A stretch of DNA of 32,559 nucleotides from an uncultured Clostridia bacterium (GCA_945948915.1 CAMFCQ010000001.1:1-32559), one strand, 5' to 3'. Shown: positions 7,873-15,581, counted from the first letter of the stretch. Notes: a model not told the origin generated them from the sequence alone. Numbers and translations: made by a program.

Positions 7873-9369
7873 GTGGGCAATACACTGGAGTTTCGCCACA
7901 TTACCAAGTACTTCCCCGGTGTAAAGGCGCTCGACGATGTCAGCTTCGTCGCATACAGCGGCGAGGTGCTGGCCTTCCTCGGCGAAAACGGCGCAGGAAA
8001 GTCAACGCTGCTCAAAACGCTCAACGGCGATTATCAGCCGACCTCAGGTCAATACCTCATCAACGGCGAGGAGGTGCACTTCCGCAACCCGCATGAGGCG
8101 ATCGAGGCCGGCGTGAGCATCATTTATCAGGAGCGTCAGCTGCTCATGGAGCTCTCCGTGGCGGAGAACATCTACCTGGGCCGCATGCCCGCCAATTTCC
8201 TGGGCGTGATCGACACGCGCAAGGCGAACGAGATGGCCCAGAGGATCATCGACGAGTTCGGCATCCCGATCAGGGCCACCGACAAGGTGAAGGATCTGAG
8301 CGTCGCCTACCAGCAGCTGGTGGAAATCATGAAGGCGTGCAGCCGCGAAAACCTGCGCGTCATCTGCTTTGACGAGCCGTCAGCCAGCCTGAGCGATTCG
8401 GAGATCGAGGCGCTGTTTGCCATCATCCGCAAGCTGAAGGCGGAGGGCAAGATCATCATCTACGTCACCCACCGCATGAGCGAGATCTTTCAGATCACCG
8501 ACAAGGTCGCCATCTTCAAGGACGGCCGCTACGTCGATACGGTCAACACCGCCGAGGTACAGGAGCCGCAGCTCATCCGCATGATGGTCGGCCGCGATCT
8601 GGGCGATATCTACAGCTCGCTGGATCGGGACAAGCAGATCGGCGAGGTGCTGCTGGACGTGCGCGGGATCTCTTCGGACTATGTGGAGAACGTCTCCTTC
8701 ACGCTCCACGCGGGCGAGGTGCTGGGCTTCTCCGGCCTGGTCGGCGCGGGCCGCACGGAGACGATGCGCGCCATCATCGGCGCGGACAGGCAGACCGGCG
8801 GCGAGGTGTACCTTGCGGGTGAAAGGATCGTCTGCCACAGCCCGCACGACGCCATGCGCCACGGCATCGTCCTGGTGCCGGAGGACCGCAAGATGCAGGG
8901 CATCCTGGCCAACATGGACGTGCGCAACAACATCAACATCTCCCTGCTGGACCAGCACGCCAACCGCTTCGGCGTGATCGATGCCAGGGCCGAGGACGAG
9001 GCCGCGCGCAAGGGCATCGAGGACTTCCGCATCCGCACGCCCAACGCGGAGAAGAAGATCGTCGAGCTCTCCGGCGGCAATCAGCAAAAGTGCATCGTCG
9101 CCCGCTGGATGAGCACCCACCCGCGCGTGCTGATTCTGGACGAGCCGACCAAGGGCATCGACGTCGGCGCCAAGTCCGAGTTCTATCAGATGATCTGCCA
9201 GTTCGCCAAGCAGGGTCTGGGCGTCATCCTCGTCTCCTCCGAGCTGCCGGAGGTCATTGGCCTGAGCGACCGCATCATCGTCATGCGCGGACGCAAGATC
9301 GTCGGCGAGGTGATGCGCGAGGACGCCACGGAAGACCGGCTGCTCGCCCTGGGCATGACGGAAAACTGA
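7873..9369 (+). CDS. araG: L-arabinose-type sugar ABC transporter, double ATPase subunit (AraG-like)
   Basis: This 498-residue protein has two fused ATPase domains, as in the AraG/RbsA/MglA family. Domain 1 (about 1-235) has Walker A GENGAGKST at 37-45 and Walker B ICFDEPSASLS. Domain 2 (about 245-498) has a degenerate P-loop GLVGAGRTE, a signature LSGGNQQK and Walker B LILDEPTKGIDVG. The junction reads MVGRDLGDIY, which closely resembles what I recall of E. coli AraG. I start at GTG 7873 because AGGAGG lies 9 nt upstream; an in-frame GTG at 7819 has no ribosome-binding site and adds 18 unrelated residues. The gene leads an importer operon. The arabinose substrate is inferred mainly from the binding protein. 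Confidence 0.87.
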   Translation: MGNTLEFRHITKYFPGVKALDDVSFVAYSGEVLAFLGENGAGKSTLLKTLNGDYQPTSGQYLINGEEVHFRNPHEAIEAGVSIIYQERQLLMELSVAENIYLGRMPANFLGVIDTRKANEMAQRIIDEFGIPIRATDKVKDLSVAYQQLVEIMKACSRENLRVICFDEPSASLSDSEIEALFAIIRKLKAEGKIIIYVTHRMSEIFQITDKVAIFKDGRYVDTVNTAEVQEPQLIRMMVGRDLGDIYSSLDRDKQIGEVLLDVRGISSDYVENVSFTLHAGEVLGFSGLVGAGRTETMRAIIGADRQTGGEVYLAGERIVCHSPHDAMRHGIVLVPEDRKMQGILANMDVRNNINISLLDQHANRFGVIDARAEDEAARKGIEDFRIRTPNAEKKIVELSGGNQQKCIVARWMSTHPRVLILDEPTKGIDVGAKSEFYQMICQFAKQGLGVILVSSELPEVIGLSDRIIVMRGRKIVGEVMREDATEDRLLALGMTEN

Positions 9370-9394
9370 GTTGACAGTCAGGAGGAATCCGTAA

Positions 9395-10375
9395 ATGAAG
9401 GAACGGCTCAAAAAAACATTCGGCGGCGACAAGCTGATCCTGCTTGCCGCGACCGTCGTGGTCTTCGCGCTGTTCACGGCGCTGAACAAGAACTTCCTCT
9501 CGTGGAGAAACATCGTCAACATTCTGGTCGCCTCCTCGCTGGTCGGCATGGTCGCCATCGGCCACACCTACCTGATCATTGCGGGCCAGAACGACCTGTC
9601 CCCGGGCTCCGTCGCCGCGTTCTCCGGCGTGCTGGCTGCGCTGCTGGTGTCAAGCGGCGTGAACCTGTGGCTCTCCTTCCTCATCACCATCGCCGCCGGC
9701 GCGCTCATCGGCGTGTTCAACGCCTTCATGATCAACAAGATCAAGCTCGAGGCGTTCATCGCCACGCTGGTCACGCAGAGCATCATCCGCGGCTTCGCCT
9801 ACATCCTGTGTGACGGCAAGCCCGTGGCCATCAGCAACGCGACGTTCATCAAGCTGGGCAAGACCCGGTTCCTCGACATCCCGCTGGCCGTGTGGATCAT
9901 GCTGATCTGCATCGTGATCTTCGGCTTCATCCTCGCCAAGACGCGCTTTGGCCGCAGCATCTACGCCATCGGCGGCAACAAGGACGCCGCCCGTCTGGCC
10001 GGCCTCAACCCGCAGCGCATCATCACCACCACCTTTATCATGATGGGCATCCTGTGCGCCATCGGCGGCATCATCTTCGCCGCCCGCATGAACAGCGGAC
10101 AGCCTGCCGCCAACGTCAACCTGGAGTTTGACGCGATCACCGCCGTCATCCTGGGCGGCGTCTCCTTCTCCGGCGGCGTGGGCACGATGGGCGGCACCAT
10201 CATTGGCGTGTTCCTGATTCAGGCGTTCAACACCGGCCTTACCATGGTCAACGTTCCGTCCTTCTGGCAGTATGTCGCCAAGGGCGCCCTGCTCCTCTTC
10301 GCGCTGACGAGCGACTTCATCCGCAAGCGCAACCGCGAGAAGCAGCTGCTGGAAGCCAGCAAGAAGAACGGCTGA
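9395..10375 (+). CDS. araH: L-arabinose-type sugar ABC transporter, permease (AraH-like)
   Basis: This 326-residue inner-membrane permease of the AraH/RbsC family has about eight to ten hydrophobic segments. Characteristic stretches are LIIAGQNDLSPGSVAAFSGV near 62-81, YAIGGNKDAARLAG near 189-202, AARMNSGQPAA near 228-238 and AVILGGVSFSGGVGTMGGT near 249-267. ARMNSGQP parallels the ASRMTSGQP stretch I recall for AraH. The ATG follows AGGAGG at 8 nt and lies 25 nt after the ATPase stop. It partners with the ATPase and the binding protein in one operon. Confidence 0.87.
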   Translation: MKERLKKTFGGDKLILLAATVVVFALFTALNKNFLSWRNIVNILVASSLVGMVAIGHTYLIIAGQNDLSPGSVAAFSGVLAALLVSSGVNLWLSFLITIAAGALIGVFNAFMINKIKLEAFIATLVTQSIIRGFAYILCDGKPVAISNATFIKLGKTRFLDIPLAVWIMLICIVIFGFILAKTRFGRSIYAIGGNKDAARLAGLNPQRIITTTFIMMGILCAIGGIIFAARMNSGQPAANVNLEFDAITAVILGGVSFSGGVGTMGGTIIGVFLIQAFNTGLTMVNVPSFWQYVAKGALLLFALTSDFIRKRNREKQLLEASKKNG

Positions 10376-10390
10376 CCGCATCCCTTTGCA

Positions 10391-10410
10391 ATATGCCAAG
10401 AACGGCATAT
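10391..10410 (+). promoter_or_regulatory. Intercistronic hairpin before the binding-protein gene
   Basis: ATATGCC and GGCATAT form a 7-bp stem around a 6-nt loop in the 59-nt gap between permease and binding protein, with no T tract. Such hairpins can protect the downstream message and raise binding-protein levels over the membrane subunits. That role is inferred. Confidence 0.5.
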
Positions 10411-10434
10411 CAATAAACGTTAGGAGGAATCCCC

Positions 10435-11409
10435 ATGAAAAAGACTCTGGCTATCGTCCTGGCTCTGGCACTGATGCTCTGCGCGCTGACCGCGGTCGCG
10501 GAGAGCAAGGGCATGATCTACGGCATCTACAAGGCCGGCGATCAGACCTGGTTCATCGACGAGGGCGCCGCCGCCGAGGCCGCTGCCAAGGCTGCCGGCT
10601 ATGACTTCACCTACGTGGACGCGAAGATGAGCCCCGAGGAGTATCTGCGCGCCATCGACAACGCCATCGCCAACAACGCGGCGGGCGTGGTCACCTGCAT
10701 CCCGGATCAGACGATGTCCCAGGCGGCTGTGGACAAGCTGGCCGAGGCCGGCATCCCGGTCGTCGCGGCTGACGACGCGCTGCAGACGCCCGACGGCACC
10801 AAGATCGCGCCGTGGGTCGGCATCAACGCCTACGTCATCGGCGAAGCCAACGGCGCCTGGGTGGCCGAGTACGCCAAGGCGAACAACCTGGTGAACGATC
10901 CGGAATGCGCCCTGCTCATCCTGACCATGGACACCGTTTCCAGCTGCGTGCCGCGCGCTGAGGGCGAGTATGCCAAGTTCACCGAGCTGTGCCCGGAATT
11001 CGACACCGCGAAGATCTACAAGGCTGACTACGACGGCACCACCGACAAGGGCAACATCGCCGCTGCCGCCGTGTTCACCGCGCATCCGGAAATCACCAAG
11101 TGGCTCGTGACCGGCGCCAATGAGGAAGGCACCATCGGCGCGCTGCGCGCGCTGGAGTCCGCCGGCCTGGACGGCGAGTCCTGCGTCGTCGGCCTGGGCG
11201 CCTACATGGCCAAGGACGAGTGGAAGAAGGAAGGCCCGAATGCCATGAAGGCCGCCGCGTACTTCTCCTCCCTGTCCGTCGGCGCCGGCTCCGTTGAGGT
11301 GCTGCTGCAGATCATCGACGGCCAGGAAGTGACCATGGAGACCGCGGTGGACGCCGTTGTCGTCACCCCGGAAACCTACGTCGAGGTCATGGGCAAGGAC
11401 GCCGAGTAA
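10435..11409 (+). CDS. araF: L-arabinose-type sugar ABC transporter, substrate-binding protein (AraF-like)
   Basis: This 324-residue exported protein has a signal peptide (MKKTLAIVLALALMLC...) ending at about AVA-ES, residues 20-24. There is no lipobox cysteine. The mature protein has the periplasmic-binding-protein class I fold. Several stretches align with my memory of E. coli AraF: GDQTWF near the N-terminus, GVVTCIPDQTMSQAAVDKL, IPVVAADDAL, HPEITKWLVTGANEEGTIG and VVVTPETYVEVM near the end. L-arabinose is therefore the best guess; other pentoses or galactose are possible. AGGAGG lies 7 nt before the ATG. The gene follows the permease at 59 nt and is followed by a terminator. Confidence 0.82.
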   Translation: MKKTLAIVLALALMLCALTAVAESKGMIYGIYKAGDQTWFIDEGAAAEAAAKAAGYDFTYVDAKMSPEEYLRAIDNAIANNAAGVVTCIPDQTMSQAAVDKLAEAGIPVVAADDALQTPDGTKIAPWVGINAYVIGEANGAWVAEYAKANNLVNDPECALLILTMDTVSSCVPRAEGEYAKFTELCPEFDTAKIYKADYDGTTDKGNIAAAAVFTAHPEITKWLVTGANEEGTIGALRALESAGLDGESCVVGLGAYMAKDEWKKEGPNAMKAAAYFSSLSVGAGSVEVLLQIIDGQEVTMETAVDAVVVTPETYVEVMGKDAE

Positions 11410-11425
11410 ACCTTTCCAACAAATT

Positions 11426-11453
11426 GAGGAGCGGATATCCGCTCCTCTTTTTT
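11426..11453. terminator. Terminator between convergent araF-like and AraC-family genes
   Basis: A perfect 22-bp palindrome (11426-11447, 11-bp arms centred on GATATC) is followed by TTTTTT on the plus strand. It ends the importer operon. The AraC-family gene converges on it and stops 4 nt away, and the A/T-rich left flank could let it act in both directions. Confidence 0.85.
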
Positions 11454-11456
11454 CGG

Positions 11457-12299
11457 TTATCTCTGGTTTCTGTACTCCAGCGGCGTCATTCCGGTGAGGC
11501 GCTTGAACGTCGTGCAGAAGGTGGAATCGCTGCCGTAGCCGCAGCGATAAGCGATCTCCTTGAGGGAGAGCTGCGTGGTGCGCAGATAAAAGCGCGCCGT
11601 ATTGATGCGCGTGTTGATGAGGTATTCGCGCAGGGTGTAGCCGGTCTCGCGCTTGAACACGCGGGAAAAATAGAACGGGCTGAGCGACACGCGCTGGGCA
11701 AGCTCCTCCAGCGTCAGCGGCTGATCGATGTGCTCATTGACATAGCTGAGCACCTCCTCAATTCGGGCGCTGTGCTCGGACAGGCCCTCCTCGGGCAGCT
11801 CCGTGACCAGGAATTCCGTGAGGATGGACGTGATGTTCTTGGAGATCAGCGCCTCGCTGATCCGCTTATCGACGTGGAACATGTTGTAAATGCGCTCCAG
11901 GCCGTGTGCCGCATGGTAGGCATTCTTGAGCAGGATGAGCTGGCGGCGGTTCTGCACGATGGCCTCGAAATAATCCCTGGCCAGCCGTCCGTCAAAATGA
12001 ATCCAGCGGATCTCCCAGTCGCTGTCCGTGCCGTAGCGGTGCGGCAGATAGCAGTCCAGAATGATCAGGGAGCCCTCGTGCAGCTCCATGCGCTGATTGT
12101 CCAGATAGCAGTAGCCCTTTCCCCGGACGACATAGAGAACCAGAAAGCTGTCATAGGCGGAACGGCGAACGGCGTAGTGCTCGTTGCAGAAGTAGTGACC
12201 GGTACAGTTCAGCGTGAAAAAGAGGTTCTGTGCCATCACGCTGGACGTATGAAAGTAGGCGTTGGACTCAGGCAGCACGCCCGGTTCGTTGATCTTCAT
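11457..12299 (-). CDS. AraC-family transcriptional regulator
   Basis: This 280-residue regulator has an N-terminal cupin-like sugar-sensing domain (about 1-160, with LYVVRGKGYCYLDNQRMELHEGSLIILDCYLPHRYG). The C-terminal AraC/XylS domain (about 180-280) has two helix-turn-helix units, LEELAQRVSLSPFYFSRVFK and LKEIAYRCGYGSDSTFCTTF. I choose ATG 12299: a promoter maps just upstream at 12339-12367, and the longer open frame to 12392 would run through it. The ribosome-binding site is weak (AGGGAAGTGA). It converges with the pentose importer and is the natural candidate to control it through the 7712-7776 direct repeats, but this link is inferred. Confidence 0.88.
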   Translation of the reverse strand: MKINEPGVLPESNAYFHTSSVMAQNLFFTLNCTGHYFCNEHYAVRRSAYDSFLVLYVVRGKGYCYLDNQRMELHEGSLIILDCYLPHRYGTDSDWEIRWIHFDGRLARDYFEAIVQNRRQLILLKNAYHAAHGLERIYNMFHVDKRISEALISKNITSILTEFLVTELPEEGLSEHSARIEEVLSYVNEHIDQPLTLEELAQRVSLSPFYFSRVFKRETGYTLREYLINTRINTARFYLRTTQLSLKEIAYRCGYGSDSTFCTTFKRLTGMTPLEYRNQR

Positions 12300-12338
12300 G
12301 CAGCTTTCACTTCCCTTCGCCTTTCTGCGGATATCCTC

Positions 12339-12367
12339 AGTGTAGCCCATCAGGACGCAAAATGCAA
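12339..12367 (-). promoter_or_regulatory. Promoter of the AraC-family regulator gene
   Basis: TTGCAT (12367-12362) and TACACT (12344-12339) are separated by 17 nt on the minus strand. They lie about 40 nt upstream of the chosen ATG and about 33 nt from the left end of the MITE-like element. Confidence 0.65.
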
Positions 12368-12399
12368 GGCGGCAAGCCGAATTCTCCCGCACCGCGTCA

Positions 12400-12594
12400 T
12401 ACTATTCTCAAATAGAAACGAGCTATAAGCGCGAAGCGAAGAAGGGGTCTGGGGACTGGTCCCCAGGCTAGGGGTTTGGGGGATGAAATCCCCCAACGTC
12501 TCCATATCGCGAAGCGATCAAAGAAAAGCAGTCAGGGAGCGAAGCGTTACCTGACGGCCGGTTATTGCATGGCCGATTTTATTTGAGAGTAGTA
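12400..12594. mobile_element. 195-bp MITE-like element with terminal inverted repeats
   Basis: The noncoding gap between the AraC-family gene and the hydrolase gene holds a bounded element. The ends TACTATTCTCAAATA (12400-12414) and TATTTGAGAGTAGTA (12580-12594) are inverted repeats matching at 14 of 15 positions. Each is flanked outside by TCA (12397-12399 and 12595-12597), a possible target duplication. Inside are hairpins at 12449-12466, 12476-12496 (9-bp stem, GAA loop), 12506-12518 (GAA loop), 12531-12555 and 12555-12575. GCGAAGCG-type motifs occur three times (about 12431, 12509 and 12540). No protein-coding potential was seen. Mobility is inferred from structure only. Confidence 0.6.
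12427..12499 (+). repeat. Structured 73-nt repeat, copy 1
   Basis: This core lies inside the MITE-like element. It starts AAGCGCGAAGCGAAGAAGGGG and continues with two GC-rich hairpins (12449-12466 and 12476-12496), ending AACGT. A second copy lies in inverted orientation at 13535-13607. Both share the leader and the two-hairpin layout but differ in loop sequences and in some paired stem positions. Confidence 0.75.
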
Positions 12595-12609
12595 TCAGAA
12601 GTCAGCAAA

Positions 12610-12631
12610 GGCCCCGGAGTCTTCCGGGGCC
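12610..12631 (-). terminator. Terminator-like hairpin after the hydrolase gene
   Basis: A 9-bp GC-rich stem (GGCCCCGGA / TCCGGGGCC) with a 4-nt loop lies 8 nt after the hydrolase stop on the minus strand. The following TTTGCTGACTTCT tract is only moderately T-rich, so termination may be partial. Confidence 0.6.
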
Positions 12632-12639
12632 AGAATAAC

Positions 12640-13512
12640 TTATAGGTTCTTCAGGAACCGCGCAGCCAGCCGCGGCCATTCAGCGCATTCCGGCCGCTGC
12701 AACGACGCATCCCACGCGGCGCAGGTCTGCGTATTGCACAGGCTCAGCCCGTGGCGGCCCTCCGGGTAGATGTGCACCTCCGTGCGTACGCCCGCGTCCG
12801 CCAGCGCCAGCGCCATGCGCAGGCTGTTCTTCACCGGCACGGCGTCATCGGAAAACGTATGCCACAGGAACGTCGGCGGGTAATCGCCGCTCACCCAGTT
12901 CAGCACGCTGTAGCGCTGGTGCGCCTTCACATCCTCCGTGCCGGAGAGATGCACAAACGAGCCGCGATGCGCGTCCTCATCCGCGCAGATGACCGGATAG
13001 CACAGCACGGCGGCGTTGGGCCGCACGTCCTCGGGCGCAAGCCCCAGCTCCTGCCACAGCTCGGCACGCTGCCACAATCCGCTCAGGCTCGCCGCCAGAT
13101 GGCCGCCGGCCGAGAAGCCCATAACCGCGATCCTGTTCGGATCGGTATGCCACTGCTCTGCATGGCTGCGCACATAGGCGACAGCCGCCGCCGCGTCGTG
13201 CTGGGGCAGCGGGAAGGTGTTTTCCGGCGCCTTGTCGTACCAGGCAGACGCATCCTGCCCGCGAATCTCGTCCTCCGGCTGCGCGCCCACGCGGTACCAC
13301 AGGACAAACACATTGAAGCCTTCCATCAAAAAGCGCAGCGCCACCGGCTCGGACTCGCGCTCGCTGCAGAACGCGTAGCCGCCGCCAGGACAGATGACGA
13401 TGGCCGGCCGCCTGATCTCGGGATCGATCTCCCGGGAAACGCGCGGAACGTACACATCCATGCTCACCTGCGTGCCGCGTGAGGACGGCACAAGAACCCG
13501 TTCGTGAATCAT
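12640..13512 (-). CDS. Alpha/beta hydrolase, carbohydrate (acetyl-xylan) esterase-like
   Basis: This 290-residue hydrolase has no signal peptide and is probably cytoplasmic. The oxyanion-type CPGGGY is at 41-46, the nucleophile elbow GFSAGG at 132-137 with Ser134, the acid SDDAVP at 221-226 (Asp223) and the histidine GRHGLS at 252-257 (His254), so a full catalytic triad is visible. The layout fits small BD-FAE or acetyl-xylan-esterase-like enzymes that deacylate imported oligosaccharides. The exact substrate cannot be read from sequence. The ATG at 13512 follows AGGAGGT at 5 nt; the longer frame to 13557 is not supported. No convincing promoter lies directly upstream, so it may be read from the ABC exporter transcript. 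It is flanked by inverted copies of the structured repeat. Confidence 0.82.
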   Translation of the reverse strand: MIHERVLVPSSRGTQVSMDVYVPRVSREIDPEIRRPAIVICPGGGYAFCSERESEPVALRFLMEGFNVFVLWYRVGAQPEDEIRGQDASAWYDKAPENTFPLPQHDAAAAVAYVRSHAEQWHTDPNRIAVMGFSAGGHLAASLSGLWQRAELWQELGLAPEDVRPNAAVLCYPVICADEDAHRGSFVHLSGTEDVKAHQRYSVLNWVSGDYPPTFLWHTFSDDAVPVKNSLRMALALADAGVRTEVHIYPEGRHGLSLCNTQTCAAWDASLQRPECAEWPRLAARFLKNL

Positions 13513-13534
13513 ACTGACCTCCTGATTCTGGGGT

Positions 13535-13607
13535 ACGTTGGGGCTGCAAGCCCCCAACCCCGCTTGGGGATTTCATCCCCAAACCCCTTCTTCGCTTCGC
13601 GCATAAG
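13535..13607 (-). repeat. Structured 73-nt repeat, copy 2 (inverted)
   Basis: On the minus strand this begins CTTATGCGCGAAGCGAAGAA and carries two hairpins: TTGGGGAT-GAA-ATCCCCAA (13582-13564) and a GGGGCT/AGCCCC-type stem (about 13558-13537). It ends AACGT. It lies in the leader of the hydrolase gene, 13 nt upstream of its AGGAGG. The 15-bp terminal repeats of the copy-1 element are not present around it. Confidence 0.75.
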
Positions 13608-13631
13608 AAAGTGTCTTTGGGGAAAACAGCA

Positions 13632-15425
13632 TCAAAAGTCCATCGCCATCCTGCTGGACTCTTCCTCGGACAGCTCGGTGATCTGCTTGTCCATCACGCG
13701 GTACACGCGCTGGCACATGTTCAGCACGCTCGGCCTGTGCGTGGTGACGATGCAGGTCTTGTTCGGCCGCTGCCTGATGATGTTGCGCAGCACCTGCCGC
13801 TCGGTCGTCACGTCCAGCGCGGAGGTCGCCTCGTCCAGCAGCAGCACCGGCGCGTCGCGCAGCACCGCGCGGGCAATCGCGATGCGCTGAGCCTGGCCCT
13901 CGGACAGACCACGGCCGCGCTCGCCGATCTTGTAGTTGATCGTCTCCGGCATCTTGCTCACAAAGTCCCACGCGCAGGCAATCTTCAGCGCCTCAATGAT
14001 CTCTTCATCCGTCGCATCGTCCTTCACCATGCGCATGTTTTCCGCAATCGTACCGGAAAGGATCGTGTTGCCCTGCGGCACATAGGAGAACAGATGGCGC
14101 GTGTCAGCATTGAGCGGCAGCTCCAGGCCGCTGCTCGCGCGGATCACCGCATCGCCGCCCTTGGGCTGAACCAGGCCGAGGATCAGGCGGATCAGCGTCG
14201 TCTTGCCCTCGCCGGACGGGCCGATCAGCGCAACGATCTCGCCCGGCCGCGCGATCATCTGCGAATCCTTGATGACGCGCTTTCCGCGGACGTAGCCAAA
14301 GCTCATGCCGCGCATCTCGACGGTAAAGCCATCCTCGATGTACGCATCCAGCTCGCTGCTGCGCGCCACATGCGCTTCGCGCGGCAGATCCACCAGCTCG
14401 CGGATGCGGTGTGCGGAGATCGACGTATTCAGGAACGCCGGAATGATGCCGACCAGGCTGGAAAACGCGCCGGCGAGCTTGTTGCGCTGCTGCATAAAGA
14501 GCGTCATCGTGCCGTAGGTGATCTCCCTCGTCCACAGGCGGTACAGGCAGTAGCCGAAAACGCCGCCCTGAAGGATGAAGCCGAAGATCGAGCTGACAAT
14601 GCCCGTCTTGATGGAGAACATGTTGTACTGCAGCTGGAAGTCCTTCATCGTCTTCTGCCATTCGCGCAGCTTTTCGCTGTAATGCGGCGCGATGCCGAAG
14701 GACTTGATCGTATCGAAGTTGTAGAACGTCTCCACCTGGAAGCTCATCACCTGGCTGCTCATTTCCTTGGCGCGTTTGGCATAGCGGCGGCGGTATTTCA
14801 TCAGAATCGCCGACATCGCAAAGCCCACCGGCGCGCCGACAAACGCCAGCACCGCCATCATCTTGTCATAGCGCATGATGACGAAGAACGTGACGACAAA
14901 GTTGTACACAAGGATGATGATGGACGGAAACCAGCCGATCGCGTTGCTGGAAATGGTGCTCACATCGTTGGAAAAGCGGTTGAGCAGGTCGCCGTTGGGG
15001 TACTTGCTCATGGCGTACCAGTCCGCGTCGATGATCTTGTCAAAGATGTCCGCCTGGATGTCGTTGCCGATATTGATGCTCAGCTTCAGGTTGAAGCGAT
15101 TCAGCCAGTTGCCGATCGTCAGGTTGAAAACCGTGGATGTCACCGCCACGGTCACCAGCAGCCACAGCTTGTCCGTCTGGTAGCCGGTGATCACGTCCAG
15201 CAGGTACTTGCTCATCAGGCTGCTCACAACGCCGAGCGTCGTGCTGACCAGGCCCATCACCGTCGAATACACGATGGCCCAAATATACTTTTTGCTGTAT
15301 GAAAAGATCCACTTCCAGTCATCGATGGTCTCCTCGATGGAGCCGTCGTACCACTTGTTGATCAGAATCTTCAGCGATTCAAAAGCGATCTTGACCTCCC
15401 GGCTCTGATCGCGGTTTTCTGCCAT
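13632..15425 (-). CDS. ABC exporter, fused membrane and ATPase domains
   Basis: This 597-residue half-transporter would work as a dimer in the membrane. The N-terminal membrane domain (about 40-350) has roughly six helices and the stretch GDLLNRFSNDVSTISS typical of exporters. The ATPase domain (about 368-590) has Walker A GPSGEGKT at 402-409, Q-loop glutamine near 451, signature LSEGQ at 507-511 (a variant of LSGGQ), Walker B VLLLDEA at 527-533 and the switch histidine at 563. All catalytic residues appear present. The ATG at 15425 follows AAAGGAG at 8 nt; the frame to 15461 is not favoured. It has its own strong promoter. The cargo is unknown; lipid, peptide or drug export are all possible. 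Confidence 0.87.
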   Translation of the reverse strand: MAENRDQSREVKIAFESLKILINKWYDGSIEETIDDWKWIFSYSKKYIWAIVYSTVMGLVSTTLGVVSSLMSKYLLDVITGYQTDKLWLLVTVAVTSTVFNLTIGNWLNRFNLKLSINIGNDIQADIFDKIIDADWYAMSKYPNGDLLNRFSNDVSTISSNAIGWFPSIIILVYNFVVTFFVIMRYDKMMAVLAFVGAPVGFAMSAILMKYRRRYAKRAKEMSSQVMSFQVETFYNFDTIKSFGIAPHYSEKLREWQKTMKDFQLQYNMFSIKTGIVSSIFGFILQGGVFGYCLYRLWTREITYGTMTLFMQQRNKLAGAFSSLVGIIPAFLNTSISAHRIRELVDLPREAHVARSSELDAYIEDGFTVEMRGMSFGYVRGKRVIKDSQMIARPGEIVALIGPSGEGKTTLIRLILGLVQPKGGDAVIRASSGLELPLNADTRHLFSYVPQGNTILSGTIAENMRMVKDDATDEEIIEALKIACAWDFVSKMPETINYKIGERGRGLSEGQAQRIAIARAVLRDAPVLLLDEATSALDVTTERQVLRNIIRQRPNKTCIVTTHRPSVLNMCQRVYRVMDKQITELSEEESSRMAMDF

Positions 15426-15491
15426 GCATGCATCTCCTTTCCCTCCGCGCGCGGTTCGCACGCCCGCCTGTCCGTATATCCATTATCCTTT

Positions 15492-15520
15492 ATCATACGC
15501 CATTCCCCGGGGTTCGTCAA
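15492..15520 (-). promoter_or_regulatory. Promoter of the ABC exporter gene
   Basis: TTGACG (15520-15515) and TATGAT (15497-15492) with a 17-nt spacer on the minus strand are close to consensus. They lie about 65 nt upstream of the exporter ATG and downstream of the glycan-operon terminator. Confidence 0.85.
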
Positions 15521-15581
15521 GCGCGCCAAATGCCTTCCCGCTGCCAAAGGGCCTGACCCGGCTCAGTTCTTCCCATCAGAC

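Noticed and set aside
7873-11409. Ribose or galactose specificity for the sugar importer
   Set aside because: Not excluded, but the binding protein and the VGRDLGDIY junction of the ATPase fit AraF and AraG better from memory, and an AraC-family regulator is adjacent.
12427-13607. CRISPR-like repeat array
   Set aside because: Only two copies, about 1.1 kb apart and inverted, with a gene between them; no short regular spacers.
13611-15302. A 563-codon plus-strand frame opposite the ABC exporter
   Set aside because: Its composition is typical of antisense shadow (many His, Arg, Gln, Ala). The minus strand has all ABC motifs and its own promoter.
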